Notes: a model not told the origin generated them from the sequence alone. 64,000 nt of DNA from Spirometra erinaceieuropaei (GCA_902702965.1 CACRXP010000426.1:230723-294722), one strand, 5' to 3'; shown: positions 33,836 to 47,396, numbered from the stretch's first letter. Translations and numbers: made by a program.

Positions 33836-36800
33836 ACGCACAAGTCACCATGCCTGCTCTCATCCTGCTTTGGAGCAAACGGTGGAGATCATCAGTCACG
33901 ATGGTCGAACTGCCACGTGACGCTGATGCTTACTGCACCGAAATGGCTGTCCCCTCCATTCTGGATGATGTTTGTAGGTGAGGGTAGAAGGTTCCTTTTC
34001 AGGTCAAAGCGGGCTAACAGAGGTTAACAGAATGAAATATCGGAGGTAGAAAAAGTGGCCGAGCCAACTTGGCAGCACGACGGGAGGACGGAGTATTGCC
34101 AAGGTCTACGGCCCCTAAGAGCTCTACAGCCAAGAGGAGAGGCGAGTGATGATAAATGTACCACCGCGTCATCCAGGAGCGAGAAGGATTAAATTAACGC
34201 TGGAAAAAGACGGGCACATGCGTATGGGGAGGGGATTTAGGGTAGAGTAAAATGACAAGCATAGACACAAGAGCCTGATTATCAATCAACTTTAAAAGTG
34301 GTGACACTTTGACGCGATGTCGAGGGCGGCCATGATGCTGCCGACTTCCTAGCTCCGTCTCGCAACGAGACATGCAAAACTGAAGGGTGAGAGAAATCGG
34401 TTGCTACAGAGCGGGCAGGGCGGCTGGGCAGGAATAGGGGCATACTGGGAAGGCCGAAAATGCGAACACGCACGCACGCACACACCAGAGGACAAACTAC
34501 AGAGCAAACCTAAAGCCCCAGAGAGCAGGGGTGTGGGCACGCGAGGGATGCGGAGGGGGAGCGGACTTACGCCAATCCAGGGCCCCACTGAGCTTGGACG
34601 AGGTAATCGGCCGCCGCATGAGGGTATTGCTGCGTCTCAGGGAGCTGCTCAAATGGGGTGCGAGCCCACAAGAATAGTCGACTTTGGAGGAGAACATGGC
34701 GATGCTGTAGGTCAGGGACTGAGGATCCAGTCGACGTGAGCGACTAAGTAACTTAGGGAACTAGCAACTGTCTCTCTCTCTCTTCCAGGGCGTGATTTTG
34801 AGCGGTTGAATCGAATAGAGGGTAGGAAAGCGGGGGACAGGGAGCATGAAACGAGGCTGGAGATCCGATTTAGTTGCCTGTGGCGACAACGGGCAGAAAG
34901 GGAAGTGAGAGGAGGAAAAGAGAAAAAAGACACGCACAATGTGGGAAGGAGCCGGACGGCATAAGCCGAGATGAGTGGCGCAATGAACAAAATATGAACA
35001 CAGCGAGCTAGGTTAAAAATGAGAGTTACTCGCTGTAGCCGTGCGGTCACGGTGTACACTCATGCGCAGCACAGACATGCGTATGTGGCGTGGGTTGAGG
35101 GTTCCTATGGCCTGCATGTTCATTCACTCAGTAACACATAAAACAGGTTTGCTAACTATTGACTGAGATCACCCACAAATGGATTTATTGTTAAAAAAAA
35201 TAAGCCACACTGAAGACTAGATAGGAACGGAGAAGATGAACTGCCATGGCTTAGGCACCAGCTGCCAATTTTACGACAGGCCCGCCGAAAGCGACAAGAA
35301 TGACGATTCTCTCCAAGAAGTTGCTATGACGACTGCAAGTAAACTCGATTATCGTAGGGCAAACCTATTACCCACCATAGTGGACTAGAAACAGCTAGGA
35401 CGAATAAACACCAACGCACGTATACGCGTACTGTACACGATCTGGACCCCACTCCAGTATGAACCAGTCTTCTGAGGGCGGGAACTTGATCCCCCATCGA
35501 AGACGGTTGTCACAAAAATAACATTCAGAAGCCATTGCAGTCTGACCGTCAGTCCCGAGTTATCAAATCCGCAGACACTTTTTCAAGCCCCTTCCGTTAC
35601 TATGTCGCAATAGTTTCAAAGCGCTGGATCAACTTCAACCATACCAATAGAAAATACGAGTCAAGTCGGGTGGAGATTATGAGATCGGACACGGTGGTTG
35701 GCGTGACCTGGTGTCCTTGCACAAAGTGTGACATATTTACGTGAGGAATCAGAGAAACAAGGTCGGAAGATACCGATACATAGTTAGATAGAATCATTTT
35801 GTTTAAAAAAACGATGGTGATGAGGAGTGACCTATGATGTCAAAATTATTCCTGTCAGTCTGATAGTTTTGGTCGAAATTTGCTGCAAGACATTAAGTCA
35901 GAACATTTGCTAATGGCCACCTAAGGCATTTCCAAGTAGAGCAGGATGCCGTCGTCTGAATGCAACAGTAAAAGACAGGCAGCACGGTCGTGATTGCGTG
36001 GGAACGCTTTTTGTCCGATCGGAAACCTGACCAGTCTTTACTACCTGCATTTGATACGCCTTTTATGCAGGCGTGATCTAAGAACACGCCTTCATATTTA
36101 TGAGATGCCTTGGGAATTGTAAGCATAGGTGAATTTAAAACAGCCGTTTGGGTTGTTAATGGTTTGCTCTATTGCTGTGGCTACTTGGAACCTAGACGCG
36201 AGGCAGCAACTTTCAGACAACGTACTTGTGAGTGGTGTACAATCGCAAAGACACAACACTGTCATCACAGTCCTTCACCCCCTTATAGGCAAGGGTGCTT
36301 ATTTATCAACTGCCCTCCTCCTAAGGCCGCCCGACAAACCGCCACATGGAGACGCGTCAGGTAGACCGTATCTAAGTTAAGTGATAGGGTGGTCTCAACT
36401 TTGATGTTGCTTCAAATCATGCTGAGGATCAGTAGCAATCACAGGGCTATGAACATACAGGCGCTCTGGCTAAAACAACTGATGGAAACTAGTGTGATTA
36501 GGAGAGCACATTACACTCGCCGTCGAGCTGGGAGTTTAAAATAACCAGACAGTCAATGAATAAGGGTGCGGTTAGTCGGTGAAATATCCAACAAACGCAG
36601 TTGCCTTGTTGCTGGTTTGCAGGTTCAATGACATGGAAGAGGGATTAGTGCCGTGGGTAAGAAAGTTAAGCAAGAAAGATCCGGTGCACAGTCAGAGGGG
36701 ATACAGGCGTACACAAGTTTAGCTTAAAACACCGAGCTCTGCACGTACCCTTGCAGTCAAACTTTGAGGGGTGGCGTGCAAGCATTCTGCACAGGTGGGA

Positions 36801-36896
36801 GTAATAAGTATCTGCGATTACTGGAGGCCGGCTGGAGAGAAAGTCACTAAAGAGTAAAAAGCGGGGAATATAAAGATTTAGGGTCCCGTCAGGAGT
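33836..36896. other. No recognised feature
   Basis: A short ACGC/CACGCA-type run lies near 34468-34488 and a CT run near 34771-34785. Frames of up to 115 codons are unassigned. Confidence 0.45.
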
Positions 36897-37015
36897 AGAA
36901 GAGGATGACCATGGGAGAAGACGAGGGGAAAAGAGCGGGGGTGAGAGAGGAAGGGGGAGGGTGGGGAGGGGAAGAGGAGGAGTAGGAGGGAGGGAGGAAG
37001 GGAGGGAGGACATAA
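36897..37015. repeat. G-rich polypurine tract
   Basis: The plus strand is mostly G and A, with repeated runs of three to five G (GGGGG, GGGTGGGGAGGGG, GGGAGGGAGG). This pattern is capable of forming a G-quadruplex. No gene was recognised. Confidence 0.7.
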
Positions 37016-39852
37016 CACAAAAGTCAAAACAAGAGTTGCTCCGGCGGAAAACCAGCACAAAATTGTTTATTCTGTCCTGTGAGCGCTATGTTCTCGTATT
37101 TACGAGAGTCGTACATGTCGAGGGCCTACCTAAGCTGGTTGTATCCACCTCCAAACCACAGACGATAATAACTTGCCTGTTTTTCACACTGAGCCACTAT
37201 TCTCTGTGTCGTCTTTATCTAACATGGATCACAGTTCTCCCTTCCCGCTGTCTTATATCCTTAGTCTGAAGACACTGGTCGTAGCCTCGCTCCATCGAAG
37301 GAACGATATTTCTTACCGTCATGTCATTCGACGTGGGGTTATTGTCAACAGCCCGAAAATCAGAAATAATACTCCTTCAGTTTCGACAGATCTTAAGTTT
37401 CGACATAAACTCGAGATACCTGCCATAACCTGGTAAGGATGACGGATGTTGCATTATGTTCAACAATGCCGACAGAAGGGAGTGATACTTTGGCTGAAGT
37501 CGGACAATCACATCCGTCTTTAAATAAACGGGGTGCGATAAAAAAACCCCACGAACACCAGTTGAACCAAGCACTATGGGTATGGTACGACTTACAAATC
37601 AGCTCATCAAAATCCCTGCTTAACACGAGTTAATGATGAGGTTTCAATGAAAAGCGGGTGGGTGTTTGGAATCACTTGCTACATAATTAACTGAACTGGT
37701 GCGGGTGCTGGTCTGTTGTATAAAGAGAAACATGAATCGAGAGAAATTTATGATAAGAGAGTAGTATTTTAACCGGCCGAAAGTTGATGCTGCGTTAGGA
37801 AGTAGGTATAACTGCGCAATAAAACAGTCTGTTTCTTTGTTGGAAACGTGACTGATACTGCTCATCAGCACATACAAAAGACAGCAATCTCTGTAATGTA
37901 CATTTTACAGCCTAGAAAGACAATGAAAATCGGCAAGAAGAGCTGACAGATGAAAATTTCTCTCGTTAAGCATAAAATAAAAGAAGTGAAGTTTAAACAT
38001 GCTATTCCCAATTAATATTGCCTGGGTAATTTGTTCAATAACAAATCGATTTGCCAGTCGGAAGGCATCTGCACAGCAAGATGTAATTGAAAAATGGTTC
38101 GCATAGGTCAACATTCTAGGGTTCACCAGTGTTGGGGGAGGCAGCTTTGAGGCTGCGAAATAAACAGACAATCAGAAAATTCGAGTGACAAGTGAAATTT
38201 TTTCAAGATTTACTAAAGAAGCAGGACATATCACTTATCTCCTTGGTCAGAGTCTTCAGTGTGGCAATTGATAACTTGAGTCTGTGCGCCGCGCATGGGA
38301 GACGCTGGTGGGCGGCCCCACGTGGCAGGCCTCATAGACTTAGCACACATTATATCTGTCACAAGGCACCGGTAATACTTCTCAGGACTTCTTTCAACGG
38401 AATGCGGGAAAGACGTTCATTCTTGCCATCCGTTACATGACATTCGAGTTCAATTTTACTGACAGTCGGCATCTCGGCAGGTTTTCATTTTCATGAGGCG
38501 ACAAAAACAACAAAATGTCAAAATAGTTATAGTCCTATTACGTTCCACGGAAGAACAAAGACCACATAACCAGTAAATATACTCCGCATCAGTGTACGCG
38601 ACGCATGCTTTTCATAAAATAAATGGCCTAGTCAAATACGTATGATTGCAAAATGGCGATGGGTGGAAAATCGGAACCCTGTTAAGAAGGTGTTGTCCAA
38701 CACACTACGCGAATGAAAATACGAAGAAAATGAAAGTAAAGGACGGCAGAAATTCTAATGCTGTGTGCTTAGAAGAGTACGGCTATCGCGAAGTACTCTG
38801 CATTTATGTGAATCCGAACCGTAGGACGCCATTTTGCAGAAGCCTCTTCTGGACTCCAGTCTAATAAATTAGTTACCTAATTTTATAATTCAACATAAGA
38901 AAGCAAAACTGCATATTTGGCACCAAAACTTATAAGTGGAAGCAGAAGGACTGAGCACCAAAAACAAGGCGACTCGAAAAAAATCAGTTCGTTAATTAAA
39001 TATAACCTTATGTAAGTAAAATGGCATTAAGACCGACGCAGACCAGGTTTTAAGGGAAGGTGACGGACATACCTTTTAATACGGCTTCTTGTTTCATAGC
39101 ATATAGACCAGAAGTGAGGACGCGCATCAAAACGCCCAAAAAACGCAACCCGCAAGCGCACACGCCCGACCTTGAAAAGATGACCTCAAATATCAGCACT
39201 CAAAAGAGCATAAATGAATGGGCGTTCAACACACACGAATAATAAGCGCTTTCAAATGAGAATGTGAACCGCTCTCTTTCCTGTCTCTAATATACTGAAT
39301 GGGCGTGTTATCCTTAGGTGTAAATGACAGACTTTTTGTGAAAGTGGAAAACTAATGTTGGTCAAGTCAGTCGTTTCCTCAAATGCCATGGATAAGTGGG
39401 GTGGCGGACAGTTGAAACAAACCAAGGACGCTTTTTAGAAGCACCATGTAGGATATCGATAGGGAAATGGGATTAAGTGCCTTCTTTTCCACAGTAAAGT
39501 GGCAGTGACATCCTCAAAACTTTAGATGCGGTGTTCTATCATTAGCACCCAGAATGGCCTGTTCAAGCAACCAGTAGTTCATTCCGCTCTATTGATTTTC
39601 TTAGGGGAACTTTTATCATTGTGTCAGCCTGAGGAAGCAGAGCGACAGACAGCAATGGGTCTTTTCGGTCAAATTCGTATGATACCATCAAACATCAGCA
39701 GTACGAGGTAGCGAGCGAAAGTAATGGCGACTGGGTGAGCGACGAGAAGTAAGGCATGCAATTTGCAGTTTCAAGGAGGCTATTTCATTCGTTATGGCCG
39801 ATATCTGCTTCAGTATCTGATTATTCAGAGTCGACAACGAGGATTTGGAGAG
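37016..39852. other. No recognised feature
   Basis: AT-richer than its left neighbour, with only short unassigned frames. Confidence 0.45.
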
Positions 39853-40158
39853 CTAGACGATGGAAGACGGCTGGAAACGCTGCACCTCCATTATCCAGTT
39901 TGCCGTCTCGGTCAGCTGTGAGACTGAGGCATATTTAGAGTCAAACGCCAGAATTGTCTGAACATCTGCCGGAAAACGCTTTAGAAACATCTCATTGACG
40001 AGCTTCCCTTTTATCTGCATGTCTCCAAAAACAGAACGAATTTGTTGGGGATATGAGGGCCTCTGCATACTGAGAGTCCGCCCACTCGTAATAACGCTGC
40101 TGATCAGATGCGGCGTTAATTTAAGGTATTTCCGCCTTAAGCTGTGAGCCGGCAGCAT
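39853..40158 (-). pseudogene. Ty3/gypsy gag relic, opposite strand to the neighbouring pol
   Basis: The 101-codon minus-strand frame reads FGDMQIKGKLVNEMFLKRFP then ADVQTILAF, VSQLTETANWIMEVQRF, the capsid C-terminal pattern of flatworm gypsy elements (remembered form: GDM...LF.EMFLQRLPADVQTILA...LAEMADRMMEVQRF). A continuation in another frame upstream (LKAEIP, then AASDQQR, complement of about 40090-40145) fits the preceding gag segment. Orientation is opposite to pol, which begins 600 bp away. Either an inversion split one element or two separate insertions abut. Confidence 0.72.
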
Positions 40159-40769
40159 TCAATGGGACTAGATAGCAAGGAATGCCCTTGAGAGATAACG
40201 GTAAGGGGGAGTGCCTCCACAAGTTTCTGGCATTTCGCCAAATCGGTCGTAACGTTAGCCGAATTAAGGGCAGAATGAATTCGAATGAAGTAGACTTACA
40301 CCACACGTTGCCGGGAATTGGGCAAGGCAAAGGTGACGGTATGAACAGACTGGGTTGGCACATTCGGCATTTAGTTGGAGTCAAACATGATAAGCAATAT
40401 TTAGAGGGCAAAATAATCCAGACGAATTGCGAGAAAGATGAGTGTCAGTAGAATAAAAAAATTACGAATAAAGTATATGATAGTCAAGGTTATCCAGTAG
40501 GATAGTAAGGTGGAATAAAGTGCGTAGACGTCAGGTGCAACCAACTATGGTAATAACATTTGTCTCACGAACTACCAGCCTTTATCTTACGAGTCATAAG
40601 TAAGAACAACAATAGCAAAAGCCAGTAGGCGAATAAAGTAAATATTCGAAATGTCCAACGATCTGATCATAAAGTAAGCAAGTGACGCGTGGCTTGGCCT
40701 GCAGGGGTGTCCGTTACAATAATACAAACAGGACAGCCATTAAAAGGAGTGATAATGTTGGGGGATGGT

Positions 40770-42660
40770 CAGCTTAATACCTCGCCACAGATCAGGCTGG
40801 TCTGTGCCTTCCGTCAGATGACCATTGTCTCAGACATCTTTTTAAGACGCTTGTTACCATATTCTTTGAAATCTTTTGGTACCCGATCATGCCATTTGGA
40901 CCCAAAACCACTTTCATAATCTTCCAGATGTTCTTATACATAGTGCTACATGGTTTATTCTTTGTCTAGGCCTATCTTGAGAACCTATTGGTGACCATAG
41001 CTGCCGTTAAATAATACATGGAGCATCTTGCAACGATACTTGACGACTTTCAACAATTTGGTGTTCTCCTTAGCGCTTCGGAGCGCGTCTTCTGGTTGTC
41101 TATCTCGAATTTCTCGATGCTTGGTCAACACGAACGGCATTCACTCACTTCTTTCAAGGGCTGGGTTCAAATGGGAATTGTTGCCTCCCACTTTCAAGCC
41201 TTAAGCGCCGCGTTTTACTAGTACGGTTAATTTTTACCGCCGGTTCCTTCCAAAATGTGACAATGCGATTCCGCCTCCAAGGAACCTCCTATCTGGAGCC
41301 AATGGTCTATTTAAGCTCTCTCCAGGTGTCGTCGCTGCTTTCGACAATATAAAGGCCGTCCTGATACACGCAACGCGTCTGGCGTATTCTGAACGCAGCA
41401 CACGCATTATCGTCATGGTCGTCACCTCCCGCATTGTAGTCGCCGCGGCTTTCCAGCGGTACCACGCAGGTCAGATTCAACCTTTATTTTTATCCTGCAA
41501 AATGTTATCACCTGCCGGATTGTGGCACCGCACATTTGGACGGAAGCTTCTTGCCGTCGGTCCCGCCACAAAACGCTTTTTAAACTTTCTTGAGAGCACG
41601 GACATCACCTTTTTCATGGATGACAAACCCTTTTATTGTGTTTTCTAGACTACTTCAGACAAACGCAACTCCACCGAGCTCCGTGCCTGGTCACATTTTC
41701 CTTTTGACCTCAGATATCCGTCACGCCGACGGTCTAGGAATGAAGTCGCCGACACTCTCTTGACTCTCTTTCACTAGTCTCCAACTCTCTTTCGAAATCG
41801 AACTCATTGAAATGGCTGTTGAACAATGCCGTACTGGTTCTCTTCCTGAGGAGCATGGCTCCGGGCTTTAACTTCAAAATCTTCCTCTGACTACTGTCGA
41901 TATTGCCATTCTCTAAAACATTTCCATTGTCTCCAGCCCCCTCTTTTTGCTGCAGGACCTCCTCCTCCCTAAACAACCTCTCTCCCTGATATTTGAGAAA
42001 TCAACACACCGATTTCCGACCCCTTCGCTTGACCTGGGATGTGTAAGAATCTCAAAGCTTGGACCTGGGCGTGTTTCGGCCGCTAACGGAACGATGTCCA
42101 ACGACATAGCAAGACATTCATCGGCGTCTTCGCCGACCCCGATACGAGGTTCAGTTATGCCATTCTGGATTTCATAGATCCTTGACTCAGTTTAACCGCA
42201 GTTCATATTTTCATATTTCTGTGGAACGTTTTAGCCGGTGATCAGAAGCCACCCCTCCGCCCGATGTCGAGGCCTCAAAAGTGGTCATAATCTTCTCATT
42301 CGTTGGGTTGTCATCTTTGGTGGCATCCCTAATATAGCGACTGACCGCGGTGCCCATTTTGAGTCATATCTCTGTAGTCTCTCCTTTCCCTTTAAGGCTG
42401 TTTTCACATTCGCACGATACCCTATCATCCGGCTGCCAACGGGATAGTTGAACGGCCTCACTGCTATCTAAACCCTCCATACGCGCCGCAGATTATCCGC
42501 GTAACTGTGTAGACCACCTCCCTTGTTGGGTATCCGCTCATCCTCGGAGTTGGACCTCAACTCTTCGGTCGCTGAGATGACTTACGGCATCTCCTACGCC
42601 TTGCTCCGTCACCTCATCTACCTTCTAGCCTTCCGTTCTTCCTACTTTCCGTTCTCTCTC
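40770..42660 (+). pseudogene. Ty3/gypsy retrotransposon pol relic (RT, RNase H, integrase)
   Basis: Collinear pol domains are spread over several frames. The RT starts near 40770 (QIRLVCAFRQ for the KxDLxxAFHQ block). At 40894 MPFG marks the RT palm, followed by a degenerate YLENLLV in place of the Y-x-DD active site. RT thumb and connection, 41018-41219, begin EHLATILDDFQQFGVLLS. The stretch 41223-41648 has no internal stop and carries NFYRRFLPKC, FDNIKAVLIHATRLAYSERS and an RNase H domain in which two acidic residues are lost (VMVVTS for VDAS, FGRKLLAV for FGRELLAV) and one survives (FMDDKPF). Integrase covers about 42000-42620 with IATDRGAHFES and LLGIRSSSELDLN. No protease or LTR was identified. 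Stops and shifts show it is dead. Confidence 0.87.
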
Positions 42661-44758
42661 GTCCACAGCCCTCAAATGCAATTCTGTTACCAGCCTCTAA
42701 CCCTCAAGTCACAGGACACACTCATTCATCTTTAGTTCTTTAACTATATATCACGCTCAGTGGACATCATGTTTACTTTCCCTACCTCTTGAGTACCCCT
42801 GTTTTTGGACATGAACACATTTATTCAGCATCGTTGCACGCCTCCTTCGATCTAGCCGGAGGTTAATGTGGCAATCCGATCCCGAGGTCGTCAGGGCAAC
42901 CATTTAATCACGCCTTTCGGTCCGTCGCATGCTTCTGGAGCTGCCTGGTACTTGACACCAAATAATAAATGCTGGTCCGTCGCTGACTGGCTGGAGGCGG
43001 GCACAGCCCAGACAGAACAGATGCGCGAAAACACGGTGGGAACAAAGAATCTTAACGACGGACATTCACACACCTGTCGAGACGGTTGAGCTCCTTGTGT
43101 GTTTTTTATCACAAGCAAAGCTTATCACGCAATTCTGTCTTCCCTGACTTGTGATTTGCGAATTATCGTCTCGCTTCAGTAGCGCATTTCAACACGTCCA
43201 TGTTGACCCTTCCGCTTTCTAAATGTTGTGGGGTCACAGCGAGGACGGAGTTTTGTTCTAACTATGCTTGCCACAGCTGACCGTCGTCGTTGCAGCCGTC
43301 GACCCTGTGGTGATCTGACGCTCCATCGTAGGTGACATGATCTTTACCTACGCAGTCCATAAATTCGTCGAAGGCGACCACCTTATCCATCTTCAGTACA
43401 CATATGAGGCAGGCTTGCATCGCCTAGCAAAACCTTCCTCATATGTCGCCGTAGCGCCACATTGGCAAAGGATATAGCATTGGCGATTGCAAGCTCATTT
43501 TCATTAGGTAATCGGGGATTAGTTGTAGGAGGGAAGGCGGCTATCCCACAGTGTCGCTTCAGGAGGTGAAAACAATTTTACCATCTTACCACTTTACTTC
43601 TTTTGACGCCTTCTCTTGAAGAATAGGAATTCAGCTACTATTTCGAGGAAAGGACAGTGCTCACCGGATCGAGGGACTTGCTTGGCTGACGTTTCGAAGA
43701 GCATGGGCGGTTCTTTATTGGGCGCAATGGCTCCGTCAGTGTGGCCTCTACTGGCGCACTCCTTAGCGTGAGGTCCAAGTCGCTTTCATCAGGAGGTTAT
43801 CACACGTTTTAGAGACCGGGGTGTGTGTGGTACAAGCAGAAAGACCCCTAAGCTTTGTTACTCGCCGCGCCCGCATTCGCCTTCAGTCATGCTGGCATTG
43901 TCTTTTCATCGGGGCCTAGTTGCTGAGGGGGGAGGGAAGTGCGGTAGATGTCGAACACGTCTGCCCCAGTATAAGGCAATCCAAGAGCTAGTTACTGATT
44001 ATGTGTCCCATCTGTGGGCACGAGGTGGATGTCATCGCTTTCGGCGGTCGAAAGATCATGGTTGAGCTTAAGGGGACGGGGCAGCTGTGACAAGGGGGGT
44101 TTAGGCACACACAGGCCTAACTTCCTAATCTGGTTTAGCCCGCCGGCTAAGGAGGTCACCGGTGTGTGGTCGCCGTGTTAAAAGCAATCTCATAAGGCCA
44201 AAGGCGAGACCGGAGTAGCCCTGGGATGATGTAGGGAGTTCTACCACATTAAATAACGTGTTTTCTCGGATCACTAATCTCACGAAGACTACCAATATGC
44301 TTTGTGTGGCACTTAAAGGCGAATTGTGGAATAATGATACACGACACGCCTCGCACCCACTCCTAACCCTCAGACAATTTGTTGACGTTGGCCAGTACCA
44401 TTCTGTATATACTCACCCAGATTATGGATTTTCTCCAAGGACCTTTCGGAGCCAGGACTCAGTGTTTTAAAATTTGAAGCAATATTTCCCCCATATGAAT
44501 TTAAAACTGGCATACACAAGCCAATTTATTGGAACCGGCAAATTTCGCGGTGGCTTATCAACTACAACCTGTCAGTGAATAAAAGAGATAAAGAATGAGA
44601 CGGATACTGAAATTAGAATTTCCACGGAAAAACGTCAACACAAAACAGCAAGGCCATCGTTTAATGCACGCTGACTAATCATAAACATGGTTACCTAAAA
44701 GTACAACTTGGTATATGAAATGGTGAAGTTAGCACACAGAAAGATGCGTAAGTTAAAG
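42661..44758. other. Flank between gypsy pol and PLE B, no LTR identified
   Basis: It should hold the 3' end of the gypsy element if intact, but no pair of long terminal repeats was recognised. Only the foldback A fragment at 43675 was assigned. Confidence 0.4.
43675..43760 (+). repeat. Fragment related to foldback A arm
   Basis: GCTGACGTTTCGAAGAGCAT followed by GGCGGTTCTTTATTGGGC matches, with mismatches, the arm of foldback A at about 660-705 (gctgacgtttcaaagagctgggtcggctcttcattg, given here only as a pattern). No partner arm was seen nearby, so it is a solitary decayed piece. Confidence 0.45.
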
Positions 44759-45760
44759 GGCCGAGATTTACCAGGTCCACCTAGAAGGAAAGTTGTCATC
44801 TAAATTGAATATGAAAAAATTATACAGCAGATATGTGGACGATATATTTGAAGTTTTTGACAACAACAAGGAAACCGAAAACCTACTTGTAGCCATGAAT
44901 GGTTCCCATTCGAAGATCAAATCCACAATGGAAAAAGAGCGATGCAACAAACTACTTTTCCTGGCGTCCTAATGACTAGATAGGAAGACGGTTCAATAAG
45001 GCGGTCTGTTTTCCACATGGATACATGGGAAGGTCAGTACCTGCACTTCCCGATCGTTGTGCTAATATAACGAGAGCCCAACCTGGTGTACGCCGTTTTC
45101 CAGAAAGCGGGAACCTTTAGTCAGATGAAGCACTATGTAGAAATTGCTTACCTCATAACAACCTTGTTTAAAGGTGAATACCCAACACGTTTCATTCAAA
45201 AGTACCGCAACACCTTACGGCCAAAACTAAAGGAACAATCGGTTCCGAAAAAGCCTGTTGCAATATCCTTGCCCTTTAATATTGACTATATTTCAAATAC
45301 ATTAAGCGACGTTTGAGGTGCGCCATCGAAAGGACAACTGAACTCATAACCAGCAGTCCCGCTAAAGCTATCTCAAATCTACTAACAAAGCGTGCCCTGC
45401 CATTGCACGCCACCTCAGATTGTGCTTGAGAATTCACATGTTCTTATGGACGCAAGTACGTTGGGCAAACGCAAAGGGGATTGGCATTCAGGTCAGTTGA
45501 GGACCTGCCTAAATAGCTTCTAAAGCAGGAAAATAAAGTTCTTCGTTCTCCCATCACGAAGCACCTCCAAGATAGCGATCACTCCGATGACCCCCACAAC
45601 ATCCTTCCAAGTATTAGTTCGGGCAAAAACCAACTCGGACATCGCGCTACTTGGAGGCTGCCAACATACGGAAGGAGAAACCCGACCTATGCAAAAAGCT
45701 GGACCACGTGGTCAACCTCTAAGTACCCTTGTAATTCTTAGCCATTTGGCCTACACATCC
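44759..45760 (+). pseudogene. Penelope-like element lineage B, RT catalytic motif to GIY-YIG nuclease, frameshifted
   Basis: The frame at 44759-44969 reads AEIYQVHLEGKLSSKLN then LYSRYVDDIFEVFDNNKETE. YVDD is the RT active-site motif, followed by the KSTMEKE block. A frameshift near 44960 leads to GVLMTR-stop-EDGSIRRSVF and, after another stop, to 45086-45316 with KGEYPTRFIQKYRNTLRPK. A second shift near 45305 leads to CAIERTTELI and a GIY-YIG core (EFTCSYGRKYVGQTQRG) near 45430-45480, with stops at 45421 and 45511. A third shift near 45600 gives SFQVLVRAKTNSD. The motifs differ clearly from lineage A (YVGETGRQ), so at least two PLE groups inhabited this genome. The N-terminal RT half was not found upstream. 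Confidence 0.85.
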
Positions 45761-46395
45761 CATTTGAATGTCAACTTTCCAATTTCTTTCTCTAATTGTG
45801 TTTTAATTAACTATTTTAATTGATTAGTCTGTGGGCATTAAACAATGGCCTTGTTGTTTTGCGTTGATTTTTTCCGTGGAAATTCAAGTTTCTGTATCTT
45901 TCTCGTTCGTTGTCTCTATTATGCTGCGACAGGTTGCAGTTGATAAGCCGTCGCGAAGTTTGTTGGCTCTTACGTTTTCTCGCTCGAATGCAGTGAAACT
46001 GTTTAGTAAGGCAAGGCTACGCTAAAACAGCGCAAAGGTGCACCAACTGTTCGTGGCTGACCAGATTTTGACATCCGGCACGTAAAGTGCACAGAGGCGA
46101 CTTTGTTGAAACATGCACCAAATTCTGAAGTCGATAGTAAAAAACACTATAAGCGCTCGCAGCAATCCGGTGAAGAAATCTGTGAGGGAAACTAGAGCCT
46201 ATACCAAAGTAGTCAACCCACACAAAATACCCGATAGCTCAGTCAAGTAGGCATGCAGATGTGAGGGCTACGCTGTTCTTGGTTCACAGACCACTGAAGT
46301 GTCTGTGTCTTATGTGACTATCGGCGCGAAAACAAGTGCACAGTTTCAAGTTTCCTTTTGGCTTTTTCACTTGGTTCTCTCGCTTTTTGATACAT
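45761..46395. other. Possible 3' part of PLE lineage B
   Basis: Directly follows the PLE B nuclease. Includes TTAAGCxAT-rich sequence and GTCGCGAAGTTTGTTGGC, weakly like a PLE terminal repeat, but no second copy exists here to confirm it. Confidence 0.3.
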
Positions 46396-47396
46396 AGATT
46401 GGATGTACTAACTCATGAAATGTTAACCGAAATTCTGAAATGCGTTTTCGACTCCAAAAGATTACTTAAGTAGTGTTGTAATATTGACCACCGCTCAACA
46501 TAATCTCAGGATATTTCAGTTACTTCGGTTGTAATATTAACCACTGTGCCGCATAACTCCAAAATGATTCATTTACTTCAGAATGCCGGGTTTCGAACAA
46601 ACGTCTTTATGGCCGCCTGAAAACACTACACTCTGTAAAATGGACTACTAAAACTGAGTTAATATATCTCGTCGATTTCGACGCTCTTATAAATTCAAAC
46701 ATATTCTATAGAAAGCATCTATAAAAAATTCATTTATTCGCCCATTTGGTTGAAAATAGCGTTTTTTTAAATTGCTATACCTGACTAGACACGGTTTCAA
46801 AAGAAGTTTCTAATTGAGAGATTTCTTAGGACTGTGAAATGCCCGTTCATAGAACATCGGGTCTCTGCATTTACTAATTTTGCTTGTGAAGTCCACAGTA
46901 TGGCTCAAATCCACCGATAAATTTTATAGAAATGTATGATTTTCCGTACATGAAAAATATACAGCTTGTAGTTTTTAAATCCCGAATCCAAGCTTAATGG
47001 CAGGTCGCGTCCAGAAATATTCGTGAACTGGGAAGTTTTTCAAACCGAAATATTCTTTTTTGTCAAATAAAAATTTAAAGAAAACGTAATTTTCTACCAA
47101 ACGAGCAATAGAGTGAATATTTTCATAGATGTTTTCTATAAAATATATCAAAATTTACAAGGGCATCGAAAATCTATGAAAAAATTAACACTACTTAAGT
47201 AGTCATTTTTACGGAGCACAGTTTCCGCAGGCTGCCGCAAAGACGTTTACTCAAAAGCCGACATCGCGAAGTAACTGAAATATCCTGAGATTATGTTGAG
47301 CGGTGGTCAATATTACAACACTACTTAAGTAATCTTTTTGAATCGAAAACGTGTTTCCAAATTTCGGTTAACATGTCATAAGTTAGCACATCTACC
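46396..47396. mobile_element. Palindromic element E, copy 1, about 1.0 kb
   Basis: The two halves are inverted copies. Outer ends carry CATGAAATGTTAACCGAAAT on the left and its diverged complement on the right. An arm segment of 66 bp is perfectly complementary (46462-46527 with 47267-47332), and looser pairing continues inward to the central AT-rich portion near 46.75-47.1 kb. The left half holds a partial second copy of the TGTAATATTRACCAC motif. No coding potential was recognised. Three further copies lie at 53.4, 58.25 and 62.7 kb. Confidence 0.72.
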
